A DNA stretch of 64,000 nt from Burkholderiales bacterium PBB1 (GCA_002255905.1 NKIN01000003.1:409925-473924), one strand, 5' to 3'. Shown: positions 27,575 to 36,134, numbered from the stretch's first letter. The notes: generated from the sequence alone by a model not told the origin. Program-made: numbers and translations.

Positions 27575-27871
27575 ATGTTGTCGACGATCACCACCGAACA
27601 GCTGCTGGCCGCTCGCATCGATGAGCTGCGCCACTGCACCTGGAACGACAGCCGCCACATCTGCCAGCAGATCGAGGAAGACGCCCGCGGCAAGACGTGG
27701 CTGCTGCTCGATGAACACACCTACGCCACCATCTACGACGGCAAGGCGGGGCCTGCGGTGTTGTCGTTCTTCCACGACGAGGAGGCGAGCCTGGTGTTCA
27801 GCGATCACGCCGAGGCGGTGCTCGACGGCTACGAGGTGCCTGTCGACGCGCTGCGCGACGTGGTGGGCTGA
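27575..27871 (+). CDS. Small hypothetical protein with strong ribosome-binding site
   Basis: The 98-residue protein is not recognised. It is acidic (multiple D/E runs such as QQIEEDARG and FFHDEEASLVFSDHAEAV), with no signal peptide or membrane segment. Predicted structure alternates helix and short strands, with one C-terminal VPVDALRDVVG helix. AGGAGGAGA directly before the ATG at 27575 is close to the ideal Shine-Dalgarno, so it is probably well translated. It stands alone, converging with the hemoglobin gene. Confidence 0.6.
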   Translation: MLSTITTEQLLAARIDELRHCTWNDSRHICQQIEEDARGKTWLLLDEHTYATIYDGKAGPAVLSFFHDEEASLVFSDHAEAVLDGYEVPVDALRDVVG

Positions 27872-27927
27872 CGCTCTGGATCAGCAGGATCCGGGCGGCA
27901 AGATGCCGCGGTCCTACGCGTCGCAGC

Positions 27928-28452
27928 TCAGGGGGTGTTGACGATGTCGCGGTGCATCGGCGCGAGCTGCGCCAGCAGCCGGTTCTGCGTGCGGTAGCCG
28001 ACGCCCTGTGCGTCCAGCGACTGCTGCAGCACCTCGACGGTGGCATTGAAGGTGGCCTTGTTGATGTCCATGGCGCTGTGCACCTTGCGCATGTCGTGCT
28101 TGGCCTGTTTGCACGGTCCGCCCGACACCTCGCAGAACTGGATCACCAGTCGCTCCTGGTACTGCTTGGCGTCGATGTCTCGAAAGTAGGGGCCGAGCTG
28201 CGGGTTGGCCAGCAGTCGATGGTGAAATTCGGCGGCGATCTTCACCAACCCATCGTGTCCACCGAGCGCCTGGTACAGCGAGTCATCGGCTGGCACCACG
28301 GGGATGTAGGTGTCCACGATCGCAGGCGGGCGCTGCGGCGCATCGGCGGCGCTCGCGGCCCCGCAGGCTGCCAGTCCGTACATCACCGTCGCAAGCAGTC
28401 TCTTGCCCGCCAGCGCCTTCAACGCAGCCGCGCACTTCGATGCAGGTGTCAT
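27928..28452 (-). CDS. Lipoprotein group 1 truncated hemoglobin
   Basis: The 174-residue protein has a lipoprotein signal ending in the lipobox LAAC (27-30), so it should be lipid-anchored outside the cytoplasm. The rest is a truncated globin (about 57-172). It has LYQALGGHDGLVKIAAEF (helices A-B), PYF with the CD1 phenylalanine (F90), FCEVSGGPC, and the proximal histidine H125 in KVHSAMDI. At the B10 position, where trHbN has tyrosine, there is histidine (EFHH, H77). GGGGAGA precedes the ATG at 28452; a start ten codons upstream would weaken the signal. It is co-oriented with the DUF3034 gene, 26 bp apart. Oxygen, NO or peroxide chemistry is possible. Confidence 0.87.
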   Translation of the reverse strand: MTPASKCAAALKALAGKRLLATVMYGLAACGAASAADAPQRPPAIVDTYIPVVPADDSLYQALGGHDGLVKIAAEFHHRLLANPQLGPYFRDIDAKQYQERLVIQFCEVSGGPCKQAKHDMRKVHSAMDINKATFNATVEVLQQSLDAQGVGYRTQNRLLAQLAPMHRDIVNTP

Positions 28453-28478
28453 GTCATCTCCCCCGGTGTTCAGTCGAT

Positions 28479-29456
28479 TCAATAGGACAGCTGTGCCGAC
28501 ATGTACGCCCCGCTCTGGCGCTTGGGCGTCAGCGCTGGCACGATGTGGCCGAGGTCGACATAGGCCAGCGTCAGCGAGAAGTTCTTGCAGGGTGTCCAGG
28601 CGATGAAGGCGTCCTTCCAGTCGTCCTCGTGCAGGCCATTGCCGAACGCCACGCGGTTCAGGTTGTCAGGCTTCATGCGGTATTCGATGCCGATCGCCAG
28701 GTCCTTGCGCAGGGCCAGCGCGAGCGACATTTCAGCTTGCATGCGGTAGTTGTCCTGTCGGCTGCTGCCGAAGCCGAGCAGCCCGTTCTGGTTGGCACGT
28801 GTGGCACGCAGCGTGGTGTTGACCAGCACGCTCTGCGCGAGGAACAGCTTGGTGGCGCTGGCGTAGAAATCGGTCCCGCGCGTGTGCGCGCCGAGCGAGC
28901 GCAGCACCGGCTTGAAGCGGCCCGAGTCCAGGTCCTTGTACTCGATGCCCAGGGCGATTTGCGGCATGAGGTTGTCGCTGTCGAGCACCGCATCGCCAGC
29001 CACGCGCAGCTTCAGGCCCACGATGGTTTGCCGCAGCTTCAGGCCGGGAAAGCCCAGTGTTGCGATCGATTGACCGGTGTCGAACTCCTGGCGCGCCAGC
29101 GATGCCTCGAGCCGGTCGCCCCAGCCCACGGCCACACCGTAGACGTTGAGGGCATAGTCTTGCACGACGGTGCGTGTGAAGAAGGCGCTGGTGCCGATGC
29201 CGCCGTCGGTGGCGTAGCCACCAGTCACGGCCCATGGTGTCAGGCCGCCTCCGGCTGCGCCGTCGATGCTGCTGACACCCGAGGTCAGCAGCAGCTTGCC
29301 TTGGCGGCCCGGCACCGGTTGCGGTGGTTGCGGGACTGACGCAGCGGGTTCGGCGGTCCTGGCGCCCGCGTCAGGGACGGGCTGAGCAAGCACTGCTGCA
29401 CTGTGCAGCAGCGCGACCAACGACGGGACAAGGGCAAGATACGTCGATCTGACCAT
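28479..29456 (-). CDS. DUF3034 outer-membrane protein
   Basis: The 325-residue protein has a Sec signal (ending VLAQ, about 25), a proline/alanine linker, and a DUF3034 domain beginning GKLLLTSGVSSIDGAAGGGL. Alternating polar and aromatic strands follow to a terminal Tyr (SAQLSY), the pattern of an outer-membrane beta-barrel. The family is confined mostly to betaproteobacteria and has no proven role. The hemoglobin lipoprotein follows on the same transcript, suggesting that this barrel and the hemoglobin work together at the envelope, which is an inference. No TonB box is visible. Confidence 0.88.
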   Translation of the reverse strand: MVRSTYLALVPSLVALLHSAAVLAQPVPDAGARTAEPAASVPQPPQPVPGRQGKLLLTSGVSSIDGAAGGGLTPWAVTGGYATDGGIGTSAFFTRTVVQDYALNVYGVAVGWGDRLEASLARQEFDTGQSIATLGFPGLKLRQTIVGLKLRVAGDAVLDSDNLMPQIALGIEYKDLDSGRFKPVLRSLGAHTRGTDFYASATKLFLAQSVLVNTTLRATRANQNGLLGFGSSRQDNYRMQAEMSLALALRKDLAIGIEYRMKPDNLNRVAFGNGLHEDDWKDAFIAWTPCKNFSLTLAYVDLGHIVPALTPKRQSGAYMSAQLSY

Positions 29457-29546
29457 GGTTCGATGACGGGCTGAGGTGCGCCAGTGGTGAATTCCAAGAT
29501 CACCGGCGCCAGAGAAACCTCATTGGCAGGTAGTTACCCGCATTGT

Positions 29547-30758
29547 TCAAACCGTGCCGTCGTTTGAAGCGCTGAAGAAAGGCAGATCGACCTGCCTTTT
29601 GTGTGCGATGGGCGCAGGGGTCGGCACCGACAAGAGGGCAACGCTGGGCACCAGGCCTGTCGCGCGCACGCCGATCAGCCGCAGCCGCCGAGACAGGTCC
29701 ACGCGCTTCAGGCAGGAGCCCGCGGCCCGACGGATGGCCCGCGCATCGGCAATCGGCGTGGGCAGCGTCACGTCGCGCGACACCCGTTTGAAGTCGTCGA
29801 AGCGCAGTTTGATGCCGAGCGTCTGCGCAGCGTAGCCCTTGCGTTGCAGATCACTCGCCAGCCGCTCGCACAGCCGGGTGAACAGCCCGGACAGCGTGTT
29901 GCGGTCGTGCACTGCGTGCAGGTCGCGCTCGAAGGTGGTCTCGCGGCTGATGGATTTCGGCTCGCTGTGGGTGACGAGGTCACGCTCGTCACGGCCGTGT
30001 GCGGCCGCGTGCAGCCAGGCGCCGTAGCTGCGCCCGAAGTGCGCGATCAGCCATGGCGGATCTGCCGCAGCCACGTCGCCGATGGTGTGCAGGCCGACGC
30101 CCGCCAGCTTCTCGGCCGCCTTCGGCCCGATGCCGTTGACCTTTCGCGCGGCCAGCGGCCAGATGCGCGTGGTGAGATCGGCCTCGGTGAGCAACGTGAG
30201 CCCATCGGGTTTGTCGAGTTCGGAGCCGATCTTGGCCAGCAGCTTGTTCGGTGCCACCGCGATCGAGCAGCGCAGGCCCGTGGCGTCGTACACCGCATCC
30301 TTCAGTGCACGCGCTGCCGATGCGCCGGCATCCTGCTGGGCACCCGGCACCTCGCTGAGGTCGATGTAGATCTCGTCGATGCCACGGTCTTCGATCTGCG
30401 GGGCGATGCGTTGCACCGCCTCCTTGAAACGGCGCGAATAGAGTCGGTACTCATCGAAGTCGACTGGCAGCAGCACGGCGTCGGGTGCGAGCCGCGCGGC
30501 CTTCATCAGGCCCATCGCCGAATGCACACCGAGGGCGCGGGCTTCGTAGGTGCAGGTGGTGACGACGCCGCGGCCGACATAGTGGCGCAGCGTGGCATAG
30601 CGGCGGGTGCCATCGGGCTGCAGGGCGGGCTGCCGATCCCGCCCGCCGCCGATCACCACCGCGTGCCCGCGCAGATCGGGATAGCGCAGCAGTTCGACCG
30701 ACGCGTAGAAGGCGTCCATGTCGAGGTGGGCGATGAGGCGACGTGGCGCAGCCGGCAT
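29547..30758 (-). CDS. dinB: DNA polymerase IV (Y family)
   Basis: This 403-residue translesion polymerase has the catalytic IAHLDMDAFYASVELLRYP (about 9-27), GIDEIYIDLSEV with the second metal carboxylates, SIAVAPNKLLAKIGSELDKPDG, the helix-hairpin-helix VNGIGPKAAEKLAGVG and the little-finger domain. The C-terminus carries a sliding-clamp-binding motif QVDLPFF (389-395). Length is slightly greater than E. coli DinB (351). The clamp motif codons also form an 8-bp hairpin in DNA. It is monocistronic; no SOS box was identified upstream. Confidence 0.96.
   Translation of the reverse strand: MPAAPRRLIAHLDMDAFYASVELLRYPDLRGHAVVIGGGRDRQPALQPDGTRRYATLRHYVGRGVVTTCTYEARALGVHSAMGLMKAARLAPDAVLLPVDFDEYRLYSRRFKEAVQRIAPQIEDRGIDEIYIDLSEVPGAQQDAGASAARALKDAVYDATGLRCSIAVAPNKLLAKIGSELDKPDGLTLLTEADLTTRIWPLAARKVNGIGPKAAEKLAGVGLHTIGDVAAADPPWLIAHFGRSYGAWLHAAAHGRDERDLVTHSEPKSISRETTFERDLHAVHDRNTLSGLFTRLCERLASDLQRKGYAAQTLGIKLRFDDFKRVSRDVTLPTPIADARAIRRAAGSCLKRVDLSRRLRLIGVRATGLVPSVALLSVPTPAPIAHKRQVDLPFFSASNDGTV
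29578..29599. repeat. 8-bp inverted repeat within the dinB 3' end
   Basis: AAAGGCAG (29578-29585) and CTGCCTTT (29592-29599) form a perfect stem with a 6-nt loop, exactly over the codons for the clamp-binding motif. On the minus strand the stem is followed by CTTC-type pyrimidines, so it may partly act as an end-of-message signal. Confidence 0.45.
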
Positions 30759-30836
30759 GCCGGTGATTTTGATCGGCCTGCGCGCGCATCGGCTCCGGGC
30801 AGGACCATCGCATTGCCGGTAAGGTACGGTGCTGAC

Positions 30837-31829
30837 ATGCGACCCACAGCCTTGCCCCCCGACTCGACGATGCCCCCCACACCCCCGGCCACGTGGTCAC
30901 GGCGCGCGCTGCTGGCCGGTTTGTCGCGTACCGGCTGTGCCGCGCTGATGCTGGGCGCATGGCATGGTGCTCGCTCGGCCGAGCGAGCGGTGGCCAGCGC
31001 GCAGCCCGACGTCGAGACGCTGCGCATCCTGCGCTCGCGCATCGAGCTGCAGTTCGCACCCGGTTTCAGCCCCGCCCTGCAAGCAGCGGCGCGCAAGTGG
31101 GCGATCACGTCGGCCGACGCGGTGGCGCGTTATTTCGGGCGATTCCCGGTACCGAAGGTCGAGCTGTTGCTGGTCCCCGAGGAGGGCAGTGGCGTGCGCA
31201 CCGGTGTGACCTATGCCGAACCGTCGCTGCTGATGCGCATCCGCCTCGGCCGTGACACCACCGAGGCGCAATTCGCCGACGACTGGGTGCTGGTCCACGA
31301 GATGGTGCACCTGGCCATTCCACGCATTCCGCGCGCGCAGAACTGGCTGCACGAAGGTGTGGCCACTTATGTCGAAAGCGTGGCGCGCGCTCGCGTCGGG
31401 CTGGTCGGTGCCGAGACGGTGTGGCGCGAGTGGGCCAAGGCGATGCCTCAGGGTCAGCCACAGGCCGGCGACGCAGGGCTCGACCATACCCCGACCTGGG
31501 GTCGCACTTACTGGGGCGGTGCGATGTTCTGTCTGCTGGCCGACGTGGAACTGCTCAAGCGCAGCCAGTTGCGCACCGGGCTGCAGCAGGCCCTGCAAGG
31601 TGTGTTGGCCGCGGGTGGGCAGTACGGTGTGCCATGGACGGTGGAGCGCATTCTCGCCACGGCCGATGCGGCCGTGGGCCAGACGGTGCTGACCGAGCTG
31701 TACGGCCGCATGAAGGACTCGGCCGAGCCGGTGGACCTGGCTGGCCTGTGGCGGGACCTCGGCACCGCCGGTGGAACGCTGAACGACAACGCGCCGCTGG
31801 CCAATGTGCGCCGTGCGATCCTGGCCTGA
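30837..31829 (+). CDS. Tat-type exported gluzincin metallopeptidase
   Basis: The 330-residue protein has a twin-arginine-like signal (SRRALLAGLSRTG, hydrophobic to about residue 42) and a zinc-peptidase core. HEMVH gives H154, E155 and H158, and WLHEGVATYVE gives the third ligand E173, the gluzincin (M1/M61-like) arrangement. No N- or C-terminal accessory domains are evident, so it is a compact member. Its role is unknown; mature substrates would be periplasmic. The ATG at 30837 was chosen over one eleven codons downstream because AAGG lies upstream. It is divergent from dinB with 78 bp between the starts. Confidence 0.78.
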   Translation: MRPTALPPDSTMPPTPPATWSRRALLAGLSRTGCAALMLGAWHGARSAERAVASAQPDVETLRILRSRIELQFAPGFSPALQAAARKWAITSADAVARYFGRFPVPKVELLLVPEEGSGVRTGVTYAEPSLLMRIRLGRDTTEAQFADDWVLVHEMVHLAIPRIPRAQNWLHEGVATYVESVARARVGLVGAETVWREWAKAMPQGQPQAGDAGLDHTPTWGRTYWGGAMFCLLADVELLKRSQLRTGLQQALQGVLAAGGQYGVPWTVERILATADAAVGQTVLTELYGRMKDSAEPVDLAGLWRDLGTAGGTLNDNAPLANVRRAILA

Positions 31830-31870
31830 AACGGACCACCGATGGACTTCATTCTCGACGGAGCATCACC

Positions 31871-32590
31871 GTGATCGATCTCTACTACTGGACCACGCCC
31901 AACGGGCACAAGATCACCCTGTGCCTGGAAGAACTGGCGCTGCCCTACCGCATCGTGCCGGTGAACATCGGACGCGGCGAGCAGTTCCAGCCCAACTTCC
32001 TGCGGATTGCGCCGAACAACCGCATCCCGGCCATCGTTGACAGCGCACCGGCAGACGGTGGCGAGCCGCTGTCGGTATTCGAGTCCGGTGCGATCCTGCT
32101 CTACCTGGCCGAGAAGACGCAACGTCTCATTCCGCAAGACCTGCGCGGTCGCCAACTGGTGTTGCAGTGGCTGTTCTGGCAGATGGGGGGGCTCGGACCG
32201 ATGGCCGGACAGAACCACCATTTCGGTCAGTACGCGCCGGAGAAACTGCCGTACGCGATCGACCGGTATGTGAAGGAAACCGCGCGCCTATATGCGGTGC
32301 TCGACCGGCATCTGGGTGACATGGCGCGCGCGGGCCACTACTTCATCGCAGGCGAGTATTCGATCGCCGACATCGCCTGCTACCCCTGGGTGGTGCCACA
32401 TGAGCGGCAGCAGCAGAAGCTGAGCGACTTCACGCACCTCGCTGCGTGGTTCGAGCGCATCCGCAGCCGGCCGAGCACCGAGCGGGCGTATGCCCGAGCG
32501 CATGAGGTCAACGCCGTACCGGTGGTCGATGACACCTCGCGCAAGGTGCTGTTCGGCCAGGACGCGTCAACCATCAGGCCGGCACCCTGA
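31871..32590 (+). CDS. yfcG: Nu-class glutathione S-transferase (YfcG-like disulfide reductase)
   Basis: The 239-residue protein starts IDLYYWTTPNGHKITLCLEE, nearly the YfcG opening, with the TPN motif that replaces the catalytic Ser/Cys/Tyr of other GSTs. It continues FLRIAPNNRIPAIVD, FESGAILLYLAEK, and an all-helical C-terminal domain with LQWLFWQMGGLGPMAGQNHHF. YfcG/YghU proteins reduce disulfides with two glutathiones. The start is a GTG at 31871 with GGAG seven bases upstream. It follows the metallopeptidase after 41 bp and may be co-transcribed. Confidence 0.93.
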   Translation: MIDLYYWTTPNGHKITLCLEELALPYRIVPVNIGRGEQFQPNFLRIAPNNRIPAIVDSAPADGGEPLSVFESGAILLYLAEKTQRLIPQDLRGRQLVLQWLFWQMGGLGPMAGQNHHFGQYAPEKLPYAIDRYVKETARLYAVLDRHLGDMARAGHYFIAGEYSIADIACYPWVVPHERQQQKLSDFTHLAAWFERIRSRPSTERAYARAHEVNAVPVVDDTSRKVLFGQDASTIRPAP

Positions 32591-32596
32591 CGGCCA

Positions 32597-33595
32597 TCAG
32601 GTTCCCGGTTTGACATCTGCCTTGCGGATACGCACCGCAGCCGGCTTCTTCGGCACCGGAGGTGCGGCGGGTTCAGCAGGCGCTGGCGAAGCACCCAAAG
32701 CGGCCGCCAGTGCGGCCTCTGGCGTCGGGCCGGCTTCCTCTGTGCCCACGGGGGGCGATCCTGGCGTGGCAGATGCGGCCTCGGCCTTGATCACCTTGGT
32801 GTACGGCGCCAAGGTCTGCACCAACTGACCATAGATCTTCGGGTTGCCGGCGACCACTTCGCGTTGGTACAGGAAATCGGCGTCGCCGGTGAAGTTGCCG
32901 ATCAGTCCGCCCGCCTCGGTGATCATCAGCGAGCCCGCGGCGATGTCCCAGGGACTGAGGCCGGTCTCGAAGAAGCCGTCGTAATAGCCGGCGGCCACGT
33001 AGCAGAGGTCGAGTGCTGCCGCGCCGGGGCGGCGCAGCCCGGCGCAGTTCTGCATCACCGCTTCGAACATCTGCACATAGCGCTTGAAGTTGTCGCCCTT
33101 GCGGAACGGGAAGCCGGTGCCGATCAGCGAGTCCGACATCCGGATGCGCTTTGAAACGCGCAGCCGCTTGTCGTTGAGGAACGCACCACGCCCCTTCGAG
33201 GCATAGAACAGGTCGTTGCGCGAGGGGTCGTAGACCACGGCCTGTTGCACCTGGCCCTTGAAGGCCAGCGCGATCGAGACCGCGTAAACGGGAAAGCCGT
33301 GGATGAAATTGGTGGTGCCGTCGAGTGGATCGATGATCCACAGGTAGTCGCTGTCCTTGGCACCGTGTTCGCGCCCCGATTCCTCGGCCAGGATGCCGTG
33401 GCCCGGGTAGGCTGCGAGCAGCACTTCGATGATCGCCCGCTCGGCCGCCTGATCGACTTCGGTCACGAAGTCGTTCGGAGCCTTGCTGCTGATGCGCAGC
33501 AGATCGACGTCCATCGAGGCCCGGTTGATCAGCGCGCCCGCTGTTCTGGCCGCCTTGATGGCGATGTTGAGCATGGGGTGGAGCGCTTGCGACAT
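32597..33595 (-). CDS. suhB: Inositol-1-monophosphatase SuhB with long C-terminal tail
   Basis: The 332-residue protein has a standard SuhB core (about 1-265): [26 protein letters not shown], the metal-binding [14 protein letters not shown], and [17 protein letters not shown]. After it comes an unusual tail of about 60 residues rich in Ala, Pro and Glu, ending with [18 protein letters not shown], basic and low-complexity. E. coli SuhB is about 267 residues and, besides inositol-phosphate cleavage, joins ribosomal-RNA antitermination complexes. The tail is not needed for the enzyme and may mediate binding. The ATG at 33595 follows AAGG. Confidence 0.93.
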   Translation of the reverse strand: MSQALHPMLNIAIKAARTAGALINRASMDVDLLRISSKAPNDFVTEVDQAAERAIIEVLLAAYPGHGILAEESGREHGAKDSDYLWIIDPLDGTTNFIHGFPVYAVSIALAFKGQVQQAVVYDPSRNDLFYASKGRGAFLNDKRLRVSKRIRMSDSLIGTGFPFRKGDNFKRYVQMFEAVMQNCAGLRRPGAAALDLCYVAAGYYDGFFETGLSPWDIAAGSLMITEAGGLIGNFTGDADFLYQREVVAGNPKIYGQLVQTLAPYTKVIKAEAASATPGSPPVGTEEAGPTPEAALAAALGASPAPAEPAAPPVPKKPAAVRIRKADVKPGT

Positions 33596-33683
33596 GGGGC
33601 AACCTTTGGGGGCGGGGTTCGGACTGGCGGGGACAAAGAGCAGATCGGCTGTGCAGGTTCGCTGGGGCGGCCCGGCAACTTCC

Positions 33684-33689
33684 GATAAT
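33684..33689 (+). promoter_or_regulatory. Candidate -10 box for trmJ
   Basis: GATAAT lies 22 bp before the trmJ ATG in the 115-bp divergent suhB/trmJ spacer. No strong -35 is spaced correctly, so the call is tentative. Confidence 0.35.
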
Positions 33690-33710
33690 CGAGATTTTAG
33701 CGGGCCCCCC

Positions 33711-34457
33711 ATGCAAACCCTGGATTCGCGGTCGCCGCCGACCGCCGACGCGACCCGCTTCGTGCTGCTGCACACCAGCCACCCTGGCAACGTTGGCTCG
33801 ACCGCACGCGCGATGAAAGTGATGGGTTTTTCAGACCTGGTGCTCGTCTCACCTCGCTATTCGAACGTCAAGGGCAAGGCCGATGCGATCTCTCTGGCCA
33901 GCGGCGCGCTCGATGTGCTGGACGGCGCGCGTGTCGTCGACACGCTGACCGAGGCGCTGGACGGCGTCAGCTTTGCCTGTGCGACAGCGATGACGCCCCG
34001 CGACTTCGGGCCGCCCACCCATGCGCCGCGCGATCTGTTTGCCACGCTGGCGCAGCAGCCGCATCGCGTGGCGTTCGTCTTCGGATCGGAGCGCTACGGT
34101 ATGAGCAACGACGAGGTGTACCAATGCCATGCCTGCCTGAGCATCCCCACCGCGCCGGGTTATGGCTCGCTGAATCTGGCGCAAGCCGTACAACTGATCG
34201 CCTACGACTGGCGGCAGGCGCTGGGGGGCTTTCCGGTCGCCTCACGCACCCCCGATCCGGCTTTGGCCGACGCGGTGGCGGTGCAGGGCGCGATTGAGCA
34301 TTGGCGGCAGGTTCTGATCGACATCGACTTTCTGAACCCGCAGTCACCGCAGAAGTTGATGCCGCGGCTGAACCAGGCTTTGAACCGCCTGCAGGTCACC
34401 GACGAGGAGATCCACTTGCTGAGGGGCATCGCAAAAGCCGTGCAAAAGCGCACATGA
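33711..34457 (+). CDS. trmJ: tRNA (cytidine/uridine-2'-O-)-methyltransferase TrmJ
   Basis: This 248-residue SPOUT (TrmH-family) methyltransferase 2'-O-methylates position 32 of certain tRNAs. It has [24 protein letters not shown] (about 17-40) and the SAM-binding knot residues [33 protein letters not shown]. Length fits E. coli TrmJ (246). It is divergent from suhB, a gene order also seen elsewhere in proteobacteria. A further gene, often cysE, follows in relatives; here a PEP-CTERM gene intervenes before cysE. Confidence 0.95.
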   Translation: MQTLDSRSPPTADATRFVLLHTSHPGNVGSTARAMKVMGFSDLVLVSPRYSNVKGKADAISLASGALDVLDGARVVDTLTEALDGVSFACATAMTPRDFGPPTHAPRDLFATLAQQPHRVAFVFGSERYGMSNDEVYQCHACLSIPTAPGYGSLNLAQAVQLIAYDWRQALGGFPVASRTPDPALADAVAVQGAIEHWRQVLIDIDFLNPQSPQKLMPRLNQALNRLQVTDEEIHLLRGIAKAVQKRT

Positions 34458-34535
34458 ATATCAAAAGTCTGGATTGAAGACCCGCACTCGCGGGGTGGGC
34501 GGGCTCTGAAGCGATCCCTAGGATCAGCCCGTGTA

Positions 34536-34554
34536 TCGAGCTCAGTGAGCTCGA
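34536..34554. repeat. 19-bp perfect palindrome upstream of the PEP-CTERM gene
   Basis: TCGAGCTCA (34536-34544) and TGAGCTCGA (34546-34554) are exact inverted copies with one central base, 30 bp before the PEP-CTERM ATG. A quasi-palindrome GATCCCTAGGATC lies about 20 bp further upstream and a CCCGC/GCGGG hairpin at 34481-34494. It is likely an operator or a hairpin in the leader. Confidence 0.6.
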
Positions 34555-34584
34555 AGAACCCCATTGAATCGTCCAGGACCCCTC

Positions 34585-35238
34585 ATGTCACCCATCAAAG
34601 CCGTTGCAACCGCTGCGATTCTTCTCGTAGCAGCGCAGGCCCATGCGCTCTCGTTCACGGTAACCGGTGGTGCGGTTTCGACAGTGGAGGGAGTTGCTAC
34701 TGACACCTTCGACTCCAGCGCGACGATTTCGTTGAATCGCACAGCCGGAGCGTTTTTCTCGGCAAGTGTGAGTGGCGTGAGTGCCAAACCTCCTGGCTCG
34801 ACGGGGCAGTGGTGGTCGATTGGTGCGTCAGGAAATCAGGATGGCCCGGGCATCGTTCACTTGGAGAATCCTGCGGCGTACTACGGCTTCCTTTGGGGCT
34901 CTCCGGATTCGTACAACACGGTCTCATTTCTACACGGCGGTGCACTGGTGAAGTCGTTCACCGGACTCGATGTGTTTCGTCTGGCTGACGGGAATCAAGG
35001 TGCATTGGCTGGTGGTCAGTATGTGAATTTCTGGGCGGGTGAAGGCGAGCACTTTGACGAGGTCCGATTCGTTTCTGGTGGAAACGCTTTCGAGACGGAC
35101 AACCACGCGGTGTTCCCACCGCTCAGAATCCAGATCGACAATTTCGCGCCACCAGTTCCGGAACCAGAAACCTATCTGCTGATGCTTGCAGGCTTTTGCG
35201 CCATCGGCTTCATGGCCCGCAATCGCCGGCGCGACTGA
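34585..35238 (+). CDS. PEP-CTERM exosortase-dependent surface protein
   Basis: The 217-residue protein has a Sec signal (ending AHA, about 22) and a secreted domain with [17 protein letters not shown] and [14 protein letters not shown], like the Npun_F0296 exosortase family. The C-terminal sorting signal is [11 protein letters not shown], then a hydrophobic helix and the basic stop NRRRD. Such proteins are cleaved at PEP by an exosortase and exported to the surface, often with exopolysaccharide. No exosortase or PrsK/PrsR genes are in this window. Its base composition looks visibly more A/T-rich than its neighbours, and it interrupts trmJ-cysE, suggesting recent arrival. The ATG at 34585 is chosen. 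Confidence 0.88.
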   Translation: MSPIKAVATAAILLVAAQAHALSFTVTGGAVSTVEGVATDTFDSSATISLNRTAGAFFSASVSGVSAKPPGSTGQWWSIGASGNQDGPGIVHLENPAAYYGFLWGSPDSYNTVSFLHGGALVKSFTGLDVFRLADGNQGALAGGQYVNFWAGEGEHFDEVRFVSGGNAFETDNHAVFPPLRIQIDNFAPPVPEPETYLLMLAGFCAIGFMARNRRRD

Positions 35239-35254
35239 TATTCGCTCCCTCCGC

Positions 35255-35280
35255 AAAAGGCCCCGTTCGGGGCCTTTTTT
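35255..35280 (+). terminator. Intrinsic terminator of the PEP-CTERM gene
   Basis: AAAAGGCCCC, loop GTTC, GGGGCCTTTTTT: a perfect 6-bp GC stem with A- and T-tracts, 16 bp after the stop codon. This is a classic Rho-independent terminator. Confidence 0.9.
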
Positions 35281-35317
35281 GCGCCTGCTGCGCGCAGCGC
35301 GGCGGCGGGCGTGCGGC

Positions 35318-35323
35318 TAGACT
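35318..35323 (+). promoter_or_regulatory. Candidate -10 box for cysE
   Basis: TAGACT lies 26 bp before the cysE ATG, directly after the terminator. There is no clear -35. Confidence 0.3.
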
Positions 35324-35348
35324 GGCTGCCGGCCACCACGCACAAACC

Positions 35349-36128
35349 ATGTTCCAGCGCCTCCGCGAAGACATCGCCTGCATCCTCGAACGCGACCCTG
35401 CTGCGCGCAGTTCGTGGGAAGTCTTGACCTGCTACCCCGGGCTGCACGCGCTGGTGCTGCACCGCCTGGCTCACGGACTCTGGCAGCGCGGCTGGCTCTG
35501 GCTGGGGCGCTTCATTTCGCATCTGGGGCGATTTGTGTCCGGTATCGAGATTCACCCCGGCGCCCGGATCGGTCGGCGTGTCTTCATCGACCACGGCATG
35601 GGCGTCGTGATCGGCGAGACGGCCGAGATCGGTGACGACTGCACCATCTACCAGGGCGTCACACTCGGGGGCACCTCGCTGGCCAAAGGCGCCAAGCGGC
35701 ACCCGACCCTGGGGCGCGGTGTGATCGTCGGGGCCAATTCACAGGTGCTGGGTGGCTTCACCGTGGGCGACAACGCCCGAGTGGGCTCGAACGCCGTCGT
35801 GTTGAAGCCGGTGCCGACAGGGGCGACTGCGGTCGGAAACCCGGCGCGCATCATCGATGCGCAGGCGGATGCCGCGCGGGAGGCGACGGCTGCCAAGATG
35901 GGCTTTTCGGCGTACGGCATCACGCAGGGCGACGACCCGGTGGCGCAGGCAATGAAGGGCCTGATTGACCACGCGGCCACGCAGGAGCACCAGATCACAC
36001 TGCTCTGGCAAGCGATCGAGACGCTGTCGGCGCGACAGGGCGAGTCGGCCAAGGCCGGCTGCGTGCCACCCGAAGCCCAGACGACCGACCAGTTCGATGC
36101 CGCCGCGCTGACGCAGCTTGTCAAGTAG
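35349..36128 (+). CDS. cysE: Serine O-acetyltransferase
   Basis: CysE acetylates serine with acetyl-CoA, the first step of cysteine synthesis. The 259-residue protein begins with an SATase N-terminal helical domain and continues in a left-handed beta-helix: [55 protein letters not shown], and [24 protein letters not shown]. The C-terminal 60 residues are longer than in epsilon-like forms and helical. The ATG at 35349 lacks a good Shine-Dalgarno. It converges with mog, leaving six bases between the stop codons. Confidence 0.95.
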   Translation: MFQRLREDIACILERDPAARSSWEVLTCYPGLHALVLHRLAHGLWQRGWLWLGRFISHLGRFVSGIEIHPGARIGRRVFIDHGMGVVIGETAEIGDDCTIYQGVTLGGTSLAKGAKRHPTLGRGVIVGANSQVLGGFTVGDNARVGSNAVVLKPVPTGATAVGNPARIIDAQADAAREATAAKMGFSAYGITQGDDPVAQAMKGLIDHAATQEHQITLLWQAIETLSARQGESAKAGCVPPEAQTTDQFDAAALTQLVK

Positions 36129-36134
36129 CTGGGT

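Noticed and set aside
34458-34584. Sigma-54 promoter before the PEP-CTERM gene
   Set aside because: No GG-N10-GC element with the TGGCAC/TTGC pattern.
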